This document shows, in pieces, positions 55,489-64,000 of a stretch of 64,000 nucleotides of DNA; positions within the stretch are counted from its first letter, which is position 1, and each line of letters opens with the position of its first letter. A program made the translations under genes and the position numbers. Under the pieces are notes generated by a model. It saw only the letters and a list, made by a program, of their open reading frames with translations, ran no database searches and was not told the DNA's origin. The stretch is from an uncultured SAR92 cluster bacterium (GTDB taxonomy: Bacteria > Pseudomonadota > Gammaproteobacteria > Pseudomonadales > Porticoccaceae), in contig CABZOI010000004.1 of NCBI GenBank assembly GCA_902527245.1, forward strand, positions 1-64,000. Reading direction: 5' to 3'.

Positions 55489-56598
55489 ATGAAAATTATA
55501 GATGTCAAAGTAACAGTATGGAAATGGGATAACATCCCTCCCACTCAATACACAAAGGACTTTAAGAGCCTTGATTCAAGAAGCACAAATATGGCTCTTG
55601 TTAAAATTCTGACCGATGAAAATATTACAGGTTATGCTTTTATGGGTCACTCTATGGCAACTCAGAGCTACAATGCACAACTTATAATAGAAAAATACAA
55701 ACCAGGATTAGTTGGTAAAGATCCACTTGATAGAGAGCGTATTTGGCAGAATCTGTCCAAATGGGCCATGGGCGGCACCATGCTGCAAATCGCTGCAATA
55801 GACATCGCTCTATGGGATATCGCGGGCAAAGCAGCTAATCTGCCCATTCATAAATTAATGGGCTCCTATCGAAATCAAGTACCTGCTTATGCAAGCTCAG
55901 CAATCTTGGCATCAAAAGAAGAATATATCGACGAAGCTCTATCCTTGAAAGAGAGAGGCTGGACAGCTTACAAAATCCATCCGCCAGCTGAGCCAAAATT
56001 AGATATCGAAATCTGCAAAGCTGTCAGAAAAGCAGTTGGTGATGATTATAGATTAATGTTCGATGCCTGTTGGGCATATAATTACAATGATGCAATTTAT
56101 GTTGGTCAAGCCGTTCAAGAAATGGGGTTTTATTGGTATGAAGACCCTCTTCCCTGCGATGATATTTATGGATATGTAAGGCTCAAAAAAACGCTCAGCG
56201 TTCCAATCGCAGCAACAGAACTACCCGCAACAGGCCCAAAAGCTTATGCACCATGGATAATGAATCAAGCCACTGATTATCTGAGAGGTGATGTTGCAAT
56301 TAAGGGTGGTATAACTTCGTGTTTGAAAACGGCGCACACTGCTGAGACATTTCATATGAATTATGAAGTTCATCATGGTGGAAATTCATTAAATAATGCA
56401 GCTAATTTACATCTAATTATGGCAATAAAAAATTGCGAGTATTTTGAAGTACTTCTTCCAGATGCTGCACAAAAACACGGTATCATCAACGATATTGAGG
56501 TCGACTCCAATGGGATGGTCCATGCTCCAGATGGTCCAGGACTAGGCATGGAAATTGATTTCGATTTGATAAATAAAAATAAGGTTTATGAATTGTAA
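55489..56598 (+). CDS. Mandelate racemase/muconate lactonizing (enolase superfamily) enzyme, likely sugar-acid dehydratase
   Basis: Enolase-superfamily enzyme that would abstract the proton alpha to a carboxylate. The two-domain layout is complete: a capping domain (about 1-125) with MALVKILTDENITGYAF and a barrel with Lys162-Ile-His164 (AYKIHPP) on strand 2, metal ligands Asp192 (MFDACWAY), Glu218 (WYEDPLP) and Glu244 (AATELP), Asp268 (RGDVAIKGG) and His295/296 (EVHHGG) as the general acid-base pair. The K-x-H form on strand 2 and the H-D dyad point to the mandelate racemase subgroup and sugar-acid dehydration. Length is 369 residues. Its stop shares an A with the SDR start (TAATG). Confidence 0.9.
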   Translation: MKIIDVKVTVWKWDNIPPTQYTKDFKSLDSRSTNMALVKILTDENITGYAFMGHSMATQSYNAQLIIEKYKPGLVGKDPLDRERIWQNLSKWAMGGTMLQIAAIDIALWDIAGKAANLPIHKLMGSYRNQVPAYASSAILASKEEYIDEALSLKERGWTAYKIHPPAEPKLDIEICKAVRKAVGDDYRLMFDACWAYNYNDAIYVGQAVQEMGFYWYEDPLPCDDIYGYVRLKKTLSVPIAATELPATGPKAYAPWIMNQATDYLRGDVAIKGGITSCLKTAHTAETFHMNYEVHHGGNSLNNAANLHLIMAIKNCEYFEVLLPDAAQKHGIINDIEVDSNGMVHAPDGPGLGMEIDFDLINKNKVYEL

Positions 56599-57392
56599 TG
56601 GAAACTTTCAACAATAAAACTGCATTTATTACAGGAGGCGCCAGTGGGATTGGTTTAGGAATTGCAAAAGCATTTTTGAATTCTGGGGCAAATGTTGCAA
56701 TAGGCGATATCAACAAAGAACAGCTTTCAATTGCGGAAAAAGAACTTAAAACAATAAGTGGGAATGTCATCTCGTTAACAATTGATACGACTGACTTGAG
56801 TACTCTCGAATCTGCATCCAAAACAATAAGTGATTCCTTTGGGAATTTACATTATTTATGCAACAACGCAGGAATACCTGGCGGTGCCAAAATTCTAGAA
56901 ACACCAGAAGAGAGATGGCGACTTGTCCACGAGGTCAATTTTATGGGGCCTCTCAATGGAATAAACCTTTTTTTACCTCAGATGCTTGAACATGGCGAAT
57001 CCAGTCATATTGTAAACACATCGTCTTTCAGTGGCATCCACGGGCATGGAAATCAATCTGCATATGGTTCAAGTAAATTTGCGCTCGTTGGCATGTCGGA
57101 GTTTTTGAGAAATGATTTAAAAGATTCAAACGTGTCTGTTTCGGTTTTATGTCCACATGTAGTAGACACACCAATAATTGGTGGTCTTAAGAAAAGAGTT
57201 TCAGAAAACGTTTTAAAAATGATCAAAGACATGGAGGTATCTCCAATAACCGTTGGCGAACAGGTTTTAAACGCAATTAGAACAAAAGAATTCTATATTT
57301 TTTGCGATGGAGTTCATACACGGCAGATGCTAGAGGCTAGATGCGAGTCACTGCTTGAAGCCATGGATCGACAATTTCCCAGGAGAGACTAA
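56598..57392 (+). CDS. Short-chain dehydrogenase/reductase (classical SDR)
   Basis: NAD(P)-dependent oxidoreductase. The cofactor motif TGGASGIG is at residues 12-19, an acidic Asp37 after strand 2 (AIGDINKEQ) suggests NAD preference, NNAG is at 89-92 and the catalytic set is Ser142/Ser143, Tyr156 and Lys160 (YGSSK). Length is 264 residues. It is translationally coupled to the dehydratase by a 1-bp overlap (TAATG) and is followed 2 bp later by the kelch gene. In the pathway it could oxidise a sugar to a lactone or a hydroxy-keto acid; the substrate cannot be read from the sequence. Confidence 0.92.
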   Translation: METFNNKTAFITGGASGIGLGIAKAFLNSGANVAIGDINKEQLSIAEKELKTISGNVISLTIDTTDLSTLESASKTISDSFGNLHYLCNNAGIPGGAKILETPEERWRLVHEVNFMGPLNGINLFLPQMLEHGESSHIVNTSSFSGIHGHGNQSAYGSSKFALVGMSEFLRNDLKDSNVSVSVLCPHVVDTPIIGGLKKRVSENVLKMIKDMEVSPITVGEQVLNAIRTKEFYIFCDGVHTRQMLEARCESLLEAMDRQFPRRD

Positions 57393-57394
57393 AG

Positions 57395-58402
57395 ATGACA
57401 AATAAACCAAAACACCAAGCTCAATGGAAGAGACTTGCTGATATGCCTGTACCAAAATGGGAGCCAGCAAGTATAGTTTTAGACAATAAAATGTATGTTC
57501 ATGGAGGGTACGAAAATGGAATTGTCTCGGGGAAAAATCTTCACGTTTTTGATCCTGAGGGAGCCACGCATGGAAGCTGGAAGAAATTACAAGATCTTCC
57601 AAGTAGCATTAGCCATGTAAACCTTGCACCAGGTCTTACAGGATTTTGGTTTGCTGGTGGGATGAAGGATATGGACAGGCCCAATGGAATAAAAGATCAC
57701 ATCGTGTCCGAAGTTTGGCACTTTGACCCAGAACTTGATCGATACAGTGCAGGGCCCTTACTTCCGGGTAGAAGAGCGGGAGGTGGACTTGTTAGACTCG
57801 GAGATAACCTCCATTACATTTCAGGGTTGATGGAAGACAGAGATACCGATTCAGAAGATCATTGGGTTTTCAATCTCAAAGATTGGGATAGAGATCAATC
57901 CGCTCAATGGGAAAAATTAGCTCCCCTACCTAATCCAAGAAACCAACTTTCTGTAACCGTTTTAAACGACAAAATTTATATTATTGGTGGTCAATATAAC
58001 CATGACTTACAGCAATTAGATCAACCCTTAGTTCATATTTACGATGCATCCAAAGATACTTGGTGTGATGGTCCATCTTTGCCTTATGGTCATTCGCACT
58101 CTGAAGGTGCCACCTTCACTTATAAGGACAGAATTTGGATGGTGGGTGGCCACACAACGCCAGAAGGTGGTACCAAAGGAATGTGTGAAAACGTCATCAC
58201 ACTTACCGAGGGAGAGGAATGGGAGATTACTTTCAAGCTCCCTGTCGGAGTCTCTTCGCCTGCATCAAAAATAATCAATGATAAATTATATGTGGCAGGT
58301 GGCTGGGATCTTAGGATGCTTGCAAAAACTCCTGAAAGAGACTACTGGGCTGATAGGCAAGTAACTTGCGGAGATGTTTGGGTTACAGAAATACCATACT
58401 AG
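57395..58402 (+). CDS. Kelch-repeat beta-propeller protein
   Basis: A 335-residue propeller with repeated kelch units of the form VxGGxxN...xxVxxFD: MYVHGGYENG, GFWFAGGMKD, LHYISGLMED, IYIIGGQYNH, IWMVGGHTTP and LYVAGGWDLR, which makes six blades. No signal peptide is visible, so it should act in the cytoplasm, unlike NanM, the periplasmic sialic-acid mutarotase with the same fold. A ribosome binding site (GGAGAGAC) lies at the end of the SDR gene. Position in the operon suggests a sugar-lactone or mutarotase-type role by analogy; this is inference. It converges on the DUF3089 gene. Confidence 0.85.
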   Translation: MTNKPKHQAQWKRLADMPVPKWEPASIVLDNKMYVHGGYENGIVSGKNLHVFDPEGATHGSWKKLQDLPSSISHVNLAPGLTGFWFAGGMKDMDRPNGIKDHIVSEVWHFDPELDRYSAGPLLPGRRAGGGLVRLGDNLHYISGLMEDRDTDSEDHWVFNLKDWDRDQSAQWEKLAPLPNPRNQLSVTVLNDKIYIIGGQYNHDLQQLDQPLVHIYDASKDTWCDGPSLPYGHSHSEGATFTYKDRIWMVGGHTTPEGGTKGMCENVITLTEGEEWEITFKLPVGVSSPASKIINDKLYVAGGWDLRMLAKTPERDYWADRQVTCGDVWVTEIPY

Positions 58403-58411
58403 GCGCCATTT

Positions 58412-59584
58412 TTATTGCTGATCTTTGAGCAACACAAAGTGGTCTGCTCGGTCTTTGGCGTTTTGTCGAATATTTGCCCAATAATATTGGTAATCATACC
58501 CATGTAAATTTCCCTCTAAAAATCCAAAAAATCCCTGAGTTTTGAGCCTCTCATCTCTGTCTCCATTCACAAATAACCAATTAGACTCATCGTTACCACA
58601 ATAAACAGCAATATCATTTTTCACTAACTCAGGTAGCGGAGCCTCAAGTGAGCCATAATCATCTTGCTTAGAAGCTGGAAGAGCACCAAGATGGTCACTT
58701 TTTTTACTCAATGATGCATCGGTTGTCCACGTTATAGGATTTACGCAGATCTTTTTAGTTGATTCATATCCAGAGTAATCAGTTCCATTCCATAAAGGCT
58801 CTCTCTCGCCTGCACTTTGCATAAACTCTGCAGGTTCTCTGTCTCCTCGGTAGGAATCCCATGTAATAAAACATCCTAAGTCTAGGCTCGATTCACAGAT
58901 ATTTATATCTGGCATGTTATTAATGACCTCTTCGGGCAAACTATGCCCAATCGCATAAACTGCGATAAGTCGATCTCTTAATTCTGTTCCACTTATTTCA
59001 TCTATTACGAGCCTCAGCATATGGAAAGAACCTTGACTGTGACTTGCTAAAACAAAAGGCTTGGTGTCACCAATTTCATCCAAAAAATATAAAAATGCGT
59101 TCCGCACGTCGGAGTAGCCAATTTCAAATATTTTTTCACCCACACCCTCTTCAGGATAAGGAAGACTCGACTGCCTGTACCTTGGCGCATACACAGTACA
59201 ACATTTATTAAATGCAGTTGCCTGTATTGATATAGTCCCCAAATCGGTATCGCGGTTCGTTTCCTCGTGATCCATTGGTTGGACATAAGTTTCACTGGAT
59301 CCGAATGTCGTTGGATGCAAGAAAAATGCTGCTGCAGGACGCTCCTCAAATGGTACAGGAGACTCGCTCAAAGGAAGTCTCTCCACTGGATTGTCTTTAT
59401 CGGGCCAACCTGCCCAATTTGATCTGACAGAGTAGTCAGGCGCCAATGGCAAAGGTTTCTCTCCAAACGCATGATCTGGAGAAGCCATGTTTACAAATAC
59501 TTGAAATGCGATAAATAGAGATACAATTAAAAACAATGGAATGCCAATTAGTATCCAAATTAATACCTTAACCGTTCTACTCAT
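58412..59584 (-). CDS. DUF3089 alpha/beta hydrolase, membrane-anchored
   Basis: One N-terminal membrane segment (about 8-32) anchors a DUF3089-type alpha/beta-hydrolase domain. The nucleophile elbow is SHSQG in VLASHSQGSFHML; PAAFFLHPTTFGS, APRYRQSS and the C-terminal HGYDYQYYWANIRQN are further family features, the last holding a likely catalytic His. The substrate of such hydrolases is poorly known; they are often esterases. Length is 390 residues. It follows the two ABC exporter genes by 12 bp and may share their transcript. Confidence 0.85.
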   Translation of the reverse strand: MSRTVKVLIWILIGIPLFLIVSLFIAFQVFVNMASPDHAFGEKPLPLAPDYSVRSNWAGWPDKDNPVERLPLSESPVPFEERPAAAFFLHPTTFGSSETYVQPMDHEETNRDTDLGTISIQATAFNKCCTVYAPRYRQSSLPYPEEGVGEKIFEIGYSDVRNAFLYFLDEIGDTKPFVLASHSQGSFHMLRLVIDEISGTELRDRLIAVYAIGHSLPEEVINNMPDINICESSLDLGCFITWDSYRGDREPAEFMQSAGEREPLWNGTDYSGYESTKKICVNPITWTTDASLSKKSDHLGALPASKQDDYGSLEAPLPELVKNDIAVYCGNDESNWLFVNGDRDERLKTQGFFGFLEGNLHGYDYQYYWANIRQNAKDRADHFVLLKDQQ

Positions 59585-59596
59585 GAATATACCTCT

Positions 59597-61582
59597 CTAC
59601 TGATTTTGCAAATTAACGAAGTGCCGATACCGACCATTCTTTTTTAACATCAATTCGTCGTGACTGCCCACATCTTCAATCTTACCATTCTCAATAAAAA
59701 TGATTTGATCTGCTGCCTTCACTGTAGATAACCGGTGTGCAATTATGACAAATAGCTTTCCTTTCGAAGCTCCTTTTAGACGAGCAATGAGCTTATTCTC
59801 AGTTTTAGGATCAAGTGCTGCAGTGGGCTCATCTAGAATAATAATTGGAGTATTACGCAAAAGTCCTCTTGCAATGGAAATTCTTTGCTTTTGACCAACA
59901 GAGATAGTATTCCCTGCTTTTCCTAGCTTCGTATGGATTCCATTTGGTAGCTTATTTATAAATTCATCTGCACCCGCGGTTTTGCATGCGTCATCTATCT
60001 CTTCATCTGTTGCATCAGGACATGCCAAAAGTAAGTTTTCTTTAATAGAATCAGAGAGGAGCATATGCTCTTGAAAAACGTAAGTAACTTGCTCTCTGAT
60101 ATCTTTTACTGATCGATCTGATAATTTATAGTCATCAAACCATATCTCTCCTGAACTCGGTCTCAAATATCCCGGTAATAAATAAGCTAATGATGTCTTG
60201 CCAGCACCCGTGGGGCCGACAATGGCAGTGACTTGTCCAATGGGCAAATCAAGATTTATTTCAGAAAGAGCTGTTCTTCCATCTGGATAAGAAAAATTGA
60301 CATCTCTGATTTTTATCTCGTTCTGGATACGATCCATTCGATTGTCGTCATGACCATATTCAGAGGTATAGTCTATGAAGAAAAAAACTCTTCTAACAGC
60401 GGCGATATTTTTTTGAAGTTCAACCCAATATAATCCCAAACCAGCTGCTGATGCGCTTAGCATATAAAACATCCCAATGAGAGCAGAGTAATCTCCCACT
60501 GTTAACTCATCACCAATAACCTTATTCGTAATTAAAACGAATGCAATCGCAATTGATCCAAAAACGCAGGTGTAATTAACAAGTGATATAAATGCATCCA
60601 GCAAAGCAGTGTGTCTGTGCCTCCGATAAGACTCCTCACTTGCTTTGCTGAATCTCTCTGTCTCTTTATCGGATCCACCCAAAGATTGAACTACGGAAAT
60701 GTTCTCAATACTTTCTTCCATTGTATTTGTCGTTGATGCACCTGCAGCTCTATTAGTTTGATTTAGTCTTCGAGCTAATCCGGTTAGAGGGATAGTAATA
60801 AATAAAATTAAAAAGATAAGAAATAACGAAATTTTTAATAATTCAGGCAGAACCCCACCATAAGTGCTTTGCATCAAATAAATATTCAATGCTGTCCCAA
60901 GAATCAAAAGTAATGGTTCTAATGTAAGGCGATAGCAAATTCCTGGAAGCAAAGGTGAGTCATACATTACTCGGTATATTGAATCACCTATTCTCTGATC
61001 GTCGAGCGTTGTCATTTCCAATCGCGTTAATCTTTCCATTAGCTGGATTCTTAATTCATTAGCTAATCTTTGTGTCATTTTGATCGTCAGCGACAATTCA
61101 ATTAAACCCCAAAGACCACTTGTCTCACTTCCACCTGCCGATAGAGCTTGCTCAGACTGAGTTGCCGGATCATATCCAACGGGCATTCCCCATGTTTCAG
61201 CCTGTTGTGCCGCTGGTGCTCTCAAACCAAAGATAACAAGCATGATCAACATGAATGAGGTAACCGCAAACATAACCTCACTCGGAGTAAGACCATCGAG
61301 TGGAGTCAGAAGTGGAATCAGAATACTTGGAAAATTGGTTGAATAGATATCAATAGGTTGTTGAAGAACCACTTGATCGACAATAATTTTTAAAATCCAC
61401 GGTACCAGTAACGGCGGAAGCACAGATATTAATGCGAAGAAGAGCTTGGTGAAGAAAAATAATTTTACACGACCTATAAAAAGTAGTGATCGACCCACCA
61501 TTTTCAGTGCTTCCAGGCCAGTCAAATCAGTGACTAAATCGATTCGGTCATCAAATTTGTTGTTGATAGCTGATTGATCCAC
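59597..61582 (-). CDS. ABC exporter half-transporter (membrane and ATPase domains fused)
   Basis: Type IV-like ABC exporter half with an N-terminal membrane domain (about 30-390; about six segments) and a C-terminal ATPase domain. Walker A GPTGAGKTS, Q-loop YVFQEHMLLSD, Walker B IIILDEPTAALD with its catalytic Glu, and the switch His in IIAHRLSTVK are present. The signature motif reads ISVGQ instead of LSGGQ. A long non-membrane stretch (about 125-155, APAAQQAETW...) between the second and third segments is unusual. Start is a GTG whose first base directly follows the stop of the upstream half-transporter. Length is 661 residues. It probably forms a heterodimer with that half. Confidence 0.92.
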   Translation of the reverse strand: MDQSAINNKFDDRIDLVTDLTGLEALKMVGRSLLFIGRVKLFFFTKLFFALISVLPPLLVPWILKIIVDQVVLQQPIDIYSTNFPSILIPLLTPLDGLTPSEVMFAVTSFMLIMLVIFGLRAPAAQQAETWGMPVGYDPATQSEQALSAGGSETSGLWGLIELSLTIKMTQRLANELRIQLMERLTRLEMTTLDDQRIGDSIYRVMYDSPLLPGICYRLTLEPLLLILGTALNIYLMQSTYGGVLPELLKISLFLIFLILFITIPLTGLARRLNQTNRAAGASTTNTMEESIENISVVQSLGGSDKETERFSKASEESYRRHRHTALLDAFISLVNYTCVFGSIAIAFVLITNKVIGDELTVGDYSALIGMFYMLSASAAGLGLYWVELQKNIAAVRRVFFFIDYTSEYGHDDNRMDRIQNEIKIRDVNFSYPDGRTALSEINLDLPIGQVTAIVGPTGAGKTSLAYLLPGYLRPSSGEIWFDDYKLSDRSVKDIREQVTYVFQEHMLLSDSIKENLLLACPDATDEEIDDACKTAGADEFINKLPNGIHTKLGKAGNTISVGQKQRISIARGLLRNTPIIILDEPTAALDPKTENKLIARLKGASKGKLFVIIAHRLSTVKAADQIIFIENGKIEDVGSHDELMLKKNGRYRHFVNLQNQ

Positions 61583-63493
61583 TTAAAGTTCGCCCATTTC
61601 TGATCTTACAAATTCTGAGTAGCCTTTATTCAATTCTAGTAACTCACTATGAGTACCAACTTCCTCTATGACTCCAGATTCAAGAACAGCAATACAATCT
61701 GCTGTTTTAATAGTCGACAAACGATGAGTGATAATAAAGATAATTCTATCTTTACCCCACTCTGCGATATTCTGCATTACTCTTCTTTCAGTTTCGGCAT
61801 CCAGAGAGGCTGTTGGCTCATCTAAAATTAATATGGGTGTGTCTTTCAATAATGCTCTTGCAATAGAAAGTCTTTGCCTTTGCCCAGTCGATAATTTGCC
61901 ACCACGCTCACCAAGCTCAGTATCATAACTTCTTGGCATCTCTTGAATAAAATCATGCGCACATGCAATTTTTGCGGCGTTGACAATATCATCGTCAGTT
62001 GTTGAGGATAAACCGTAGGAAATATTATCCTTAATAGATTTCGCAAAAAGTATGTTTTGTTGCAATGCAATTGAAACATTTGCTCTAAGTTCACTTGTCT
62101 GAAAATCTTTTAGATCAGTATCATTAATCGCTACCCTTCCTTGATCAGGGTCATAGAGTCTTAGGAGCAGAGAGAGCAATGTTGATTTTCCACTTCCAGT
62201 ACCGCCAACAATGGCAGTTATTGTGCCCTTAGATGCATCAAGTGAAACTTTAGATAAAACAGGGATATCGGATTCGTAGGAGAATGCAACATTCTCAAAA
62301 GAAACTTTATTAACAATCTGGGGAAAAGGATCCGTATTAAGTTTATCTTCTACCTCGGGCTCACTATCGAGAATATAAAAAGCTCTTCTCAATCCCATAA
62401 TCAAGTCTTGTGCCATTGATAACAGATATGAAAGTTCCCATACCTGCAATGCAGCCTGCTCTCCCTGAACCGAAGCGGCTCTGAAGGCTCCAAGATTCCA
62501 TACTGCAAATCCAATAAATGCAACGGCACCACCGAGATAAGTAGATTTTTCAATAATTGCCCAAGTTGCCATGAAATATTCAGCAATGATAAAACCGCCA
62601 ATGCTCAGAACAATGGAGACTAAAAGATATATAGACATGTATAGCCTCATTTCAAAAGTCGCACTGAGTGCCTGCTTTGAATCGAGGCGAAATCTTCTCA
62701 TCATCTCCTCCTCAGCACCGTTTGCTTTGATTACCCTTGAAGCGGCAAGATTTTCTTGTATCCGAGATGTCAATGCACTATTTAACTCTCTGGATAATCT
62801 TGCTTTTTCTCGAATTACTGGAACGATTTTTCGACTTACCAAAGTCATACAGAACGCAATAACTAAGATTATCACTCCAAACCAAGGTGAGAAAAATAAA
62901 AGAAAGATTGACGCAAAAAGGATCCAGCCTATGACTCTGAGAGGTGTTAAAACCAAAAACTGCAATACCGCTGTTATCGTAGCACTATCTTGATACACCC
63001 GATAAATTAAATCCCCAGTTCGCGATGAACTATGATATTTCAACGATAAATGCTCGGCTCTCGCAAGCATTTCGACTCGTAAATGTTGATTCACTCTCTG
63101 GAAAATCCAGACCGCATAGTAGCCTCCAAAAACAATTAATCCATATACAAAAACAATCCATATCCCACCAGCAATAATAATTCGGCTTCTCAATTGATTT
63201 CTCTGATCTAAACTAAGCGTTTCTTCATTCGCAGAAGCTCCATTTAGATAAGTGTCATCGAGTAATAACATACTAACCTGAAGAGATTGCAGTTTTTGTC
63301 CTTGTAGTAATTTGTTGTATATGAGATCTTCAGAGAGTACGAGCGAGCCGAGCACTAGAGCACCAGCTACCATTGTGAGTGAGACATAGGCCATCAAGTG
63401 TTTCACTTGTGGTTTGTAAAATGGCCAACATTTTTTTAGAAAGCTTATAACTTCTGCAAAAGTTACTGGTTGTGTATCATCATTTGTGATCAA
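61583..63493 (-). CDS. ABC exporter half-transporter, partner of the adjacent gene
   Basis: Second exporter half, 636 residues, with six membrane segments (about 35-350) and a C-terminal ATPase domain. Walker A GGTGSGKST, Walker B LILDEPTASLD and the switch His in IITHRLSTIK are intact; the signature reads LSTGQ. A long loop of about 50 residues lies between the first two membrane segments (LSEDLIYNKLLQ ... NQLRSR), probably periplasmic. The start is a TTG overlapping the stop of the metallophosphoesterase by 4 bp. Both halves keep the catalytic Glu, so both ATP sites may work. Substrate unknown; lipid-type substrates are common for this class. Confidence 0.92.
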   Translation of the reverse strand: MITNDDTQPVTFAEVISFLKKCWPFYKPQVKHLMAYVSLTMVAGALVLGSLVLSEDLIYNKLLQGQKLQSLQVSMLLLDDTYLNGASANEETLSLDQRNQLRSRIIIAGGIWIVFVYGLIVFGGYYAVWIFQRVNQHLRVEMLARAEHLSLKYHSSSRTGDLIYRVYQDSATITAVLQFLVLTPLRVIGWILFASIFLLFFSPWFGVIILVIAFCMTLVSRKIVPVIREKARLSRELNSALTSRIQENLAASRVIKANGAEEEMMRRFRLDSKQALSATFEMRLYMSIYLLVSIVLSIGGFIIAEYFMATWAIIEKSTYLGGAVAFIGFAVWNLGAFRAASVQGEQAALQVWELSYLLSMAQDLIMGLRRAFYILDSEPEVEDKLNTDPFPQIVNKVSFENVAFSYESDIPVLSKVSLDASKGTITAIVGGTGSGKSTLLSLLLRLYDPDQGRVAINDTDLKDFQTSELRANVSIALQQNILFAKSIKDNISYGLSSTTDDDIVNAAKIACAHDFIQEMPRSYDTELGERGGKLSTGQRQRLSIARALLKDTPILILDEPTASLDAETERRVMQNIAEWGKDRIIFIITHRLSTIKTADCIAVLESGVIEEVGTHSELLELNKGYSEFVRSEMGEL

Positions 63494-64000
63494 AAATACC
63501 CCTCCGAGTGATACTTAATCCAAGGCTCTCTTTTCCCGATACCATAACCGGAGATGAAACCCTCTTTCAGCCATGAGAGAAAGTCAGGAAATTGTTTAAG
63601 CTCTTCAATATCCTCAATTGCAGAAATCCAGGGTCGTTGGTCATAACTGACCTGTCTCGGAATATAATTTCCATTTTCAAACACCGCGTAACACGCATGA
63701 GTTCTTCCACACCGCGGTTGGCCAACGCTACCTGGATTGATATAAGTCTTGTCTCCCAATTTATGAGTAAACTGAATATGATTGTGCCCAAATAAGATTA
63801 GATCGCTTTCATTCTCTGGATCTAAAGCCTCAAAACTTGCTGCATCGGCATATGGAAGCGCTGGCGGTATCGATCTATCGAGCTGACCGTGATGCAGAAA
63901 AAACTCGATATCACCGATTTCATAGTTTCCACTAGAAGTATATGTTTTTGTCATCGCAATTATTTCAGATGGTATTTGATTGAATGCCCACTGATTGTAT
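63490..64000 (-). CDS. Metallophosphoesterase, YfcE-like (partial at window edge)
   Basis: C-terminal part of a calcineurin-like phosphoesterase. Visible are LHHGQLD (metal ligand His), LILFGHNHIQFTH (the GHxH metal motif) and INPGSVGQPRCG, matching the MJ0936/YfcE group. The usual N-terminal DxH and GDxxD motifs are missing because the frame stays open past the ATG at 63954 to the window edge at 64000, so the gene continues upstream outside the window. The frame overlaps the next gene by 4 bp, so it heads the exporter operon. Confidence 0.85.
   Translation of the reverse strand, partial: YNQWAFNQIPSEIIAMTKTYTSSGNYEIGDIEFFLHHGQLDRSIPPALPYADAASFEALDPENESDLILFGHNHIQFTHKLGDKTYINPGSVGQPRCGRTHACYAVFENGNYIPRQVSYDQRPWISAIEDIEELKQFPDFLSWLKEGFISGYGIGKREPWIKYHSEGYF

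Noticed and set aside
62571-62993. 140-codon plus-strand frame opposite the ABC exporter
   Set aside because: Antiparallel shadow of a well-supported ABC gene with no motif of its own.
1-64000. CRISPR arrays, tRNA genes, prophage or toxin-antitoxin modules
   Set aside because: No repeat-spacer pattern, cloverleaf-like sequence, integrase or phage structural genes were seen.

Overview
The window reads as chromosome of a low-GC (roughly 38 percent by eye), Gram-negative, probably marine gammaproteobacterium. The evidence is gene order: a full dcw cluster running from mraZ to ftsZ and on to lpxC, an M23 peptidase, secA, argJ and mutT; the purL / mltF / tadA neighbourhood; and pilD-coaE-yacG. 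A large TonB-dependent receptor, an S9 peptidase, two formylglycine-type sulfatases and a photolyase relative fit a pelagic lifestyle. Genus cannot be set from this sequence alone.

Region 1 (1-2579, plus strand): nadC, pilD, coaE, yacG. Region 2 (2600-25686, minus strand): about 23 kb of tightly packed, often overlapping genes, read mraZ-rsmH-ftsL-ftsI-murE-murF-mraY-murD-ftsW-murG-murC-ddl-ftsQ-ftsA-ftsZ-lpxC-M23 peptidase-secA-argJ-mutT. A sigma70-like promoter and a 10-bp-periodic MraZ operator lie in front of mraZ. FtsI has altered SXN and KTG motifs.

Region 3 (25757-33241): RNase P RNA, a small conserved-looking protein, purL, divergent mltF, then tadA and a DUF998-like membrane protein. 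Region 4 (33298-37056): a ferric iron ABC importer behind a good Fur box, followed by a likely 58-residue ORF on the other strand.

Region 5 (37305-48910): an S9 peptidase, a TonB-dependent receptor, a photolyase/cryptochrome relative that seems to lack the family's usual Fe-S cysteines, a small exported protein, CsaA, a sulfatase, another small exported protein and a beta-lactamase-fold serine hydrolase.

Region 6 (48922-58402) is the least ordinary part. The minus-strand arm holds a lipoprotein sulfatase, a FucA-like class II aldolase, a PhyH dioxygenase, a protein with the fold pattern of an IS4-type DDE transposase but without the expected catalytic residues, and an unrecognised 207-residue protein. 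The divergent plus-strand arm holds an ADP-ribosylglycohydrolase-family protein with an extra C-terminal beta-rich domain, an enolase-superfamily dehydratase, a short-chain dehydrogenase and a kelch propeller. The shared 224-bp intergenic region carries three copies of a 10-12 bp motif. The enzymes would fit oxidation, dehydration and aldol cleavage of a (possibly sulfated deoxy-) sugar; this is inference. Region 7 (58412-64000, minus strand): a DUF3089 hydrolase, two adjacent ABC exporter half-transporters and a metallophosphoesterase cut by the window edge. No tRNA, CRISPR array or intact insertion sequence was seen.
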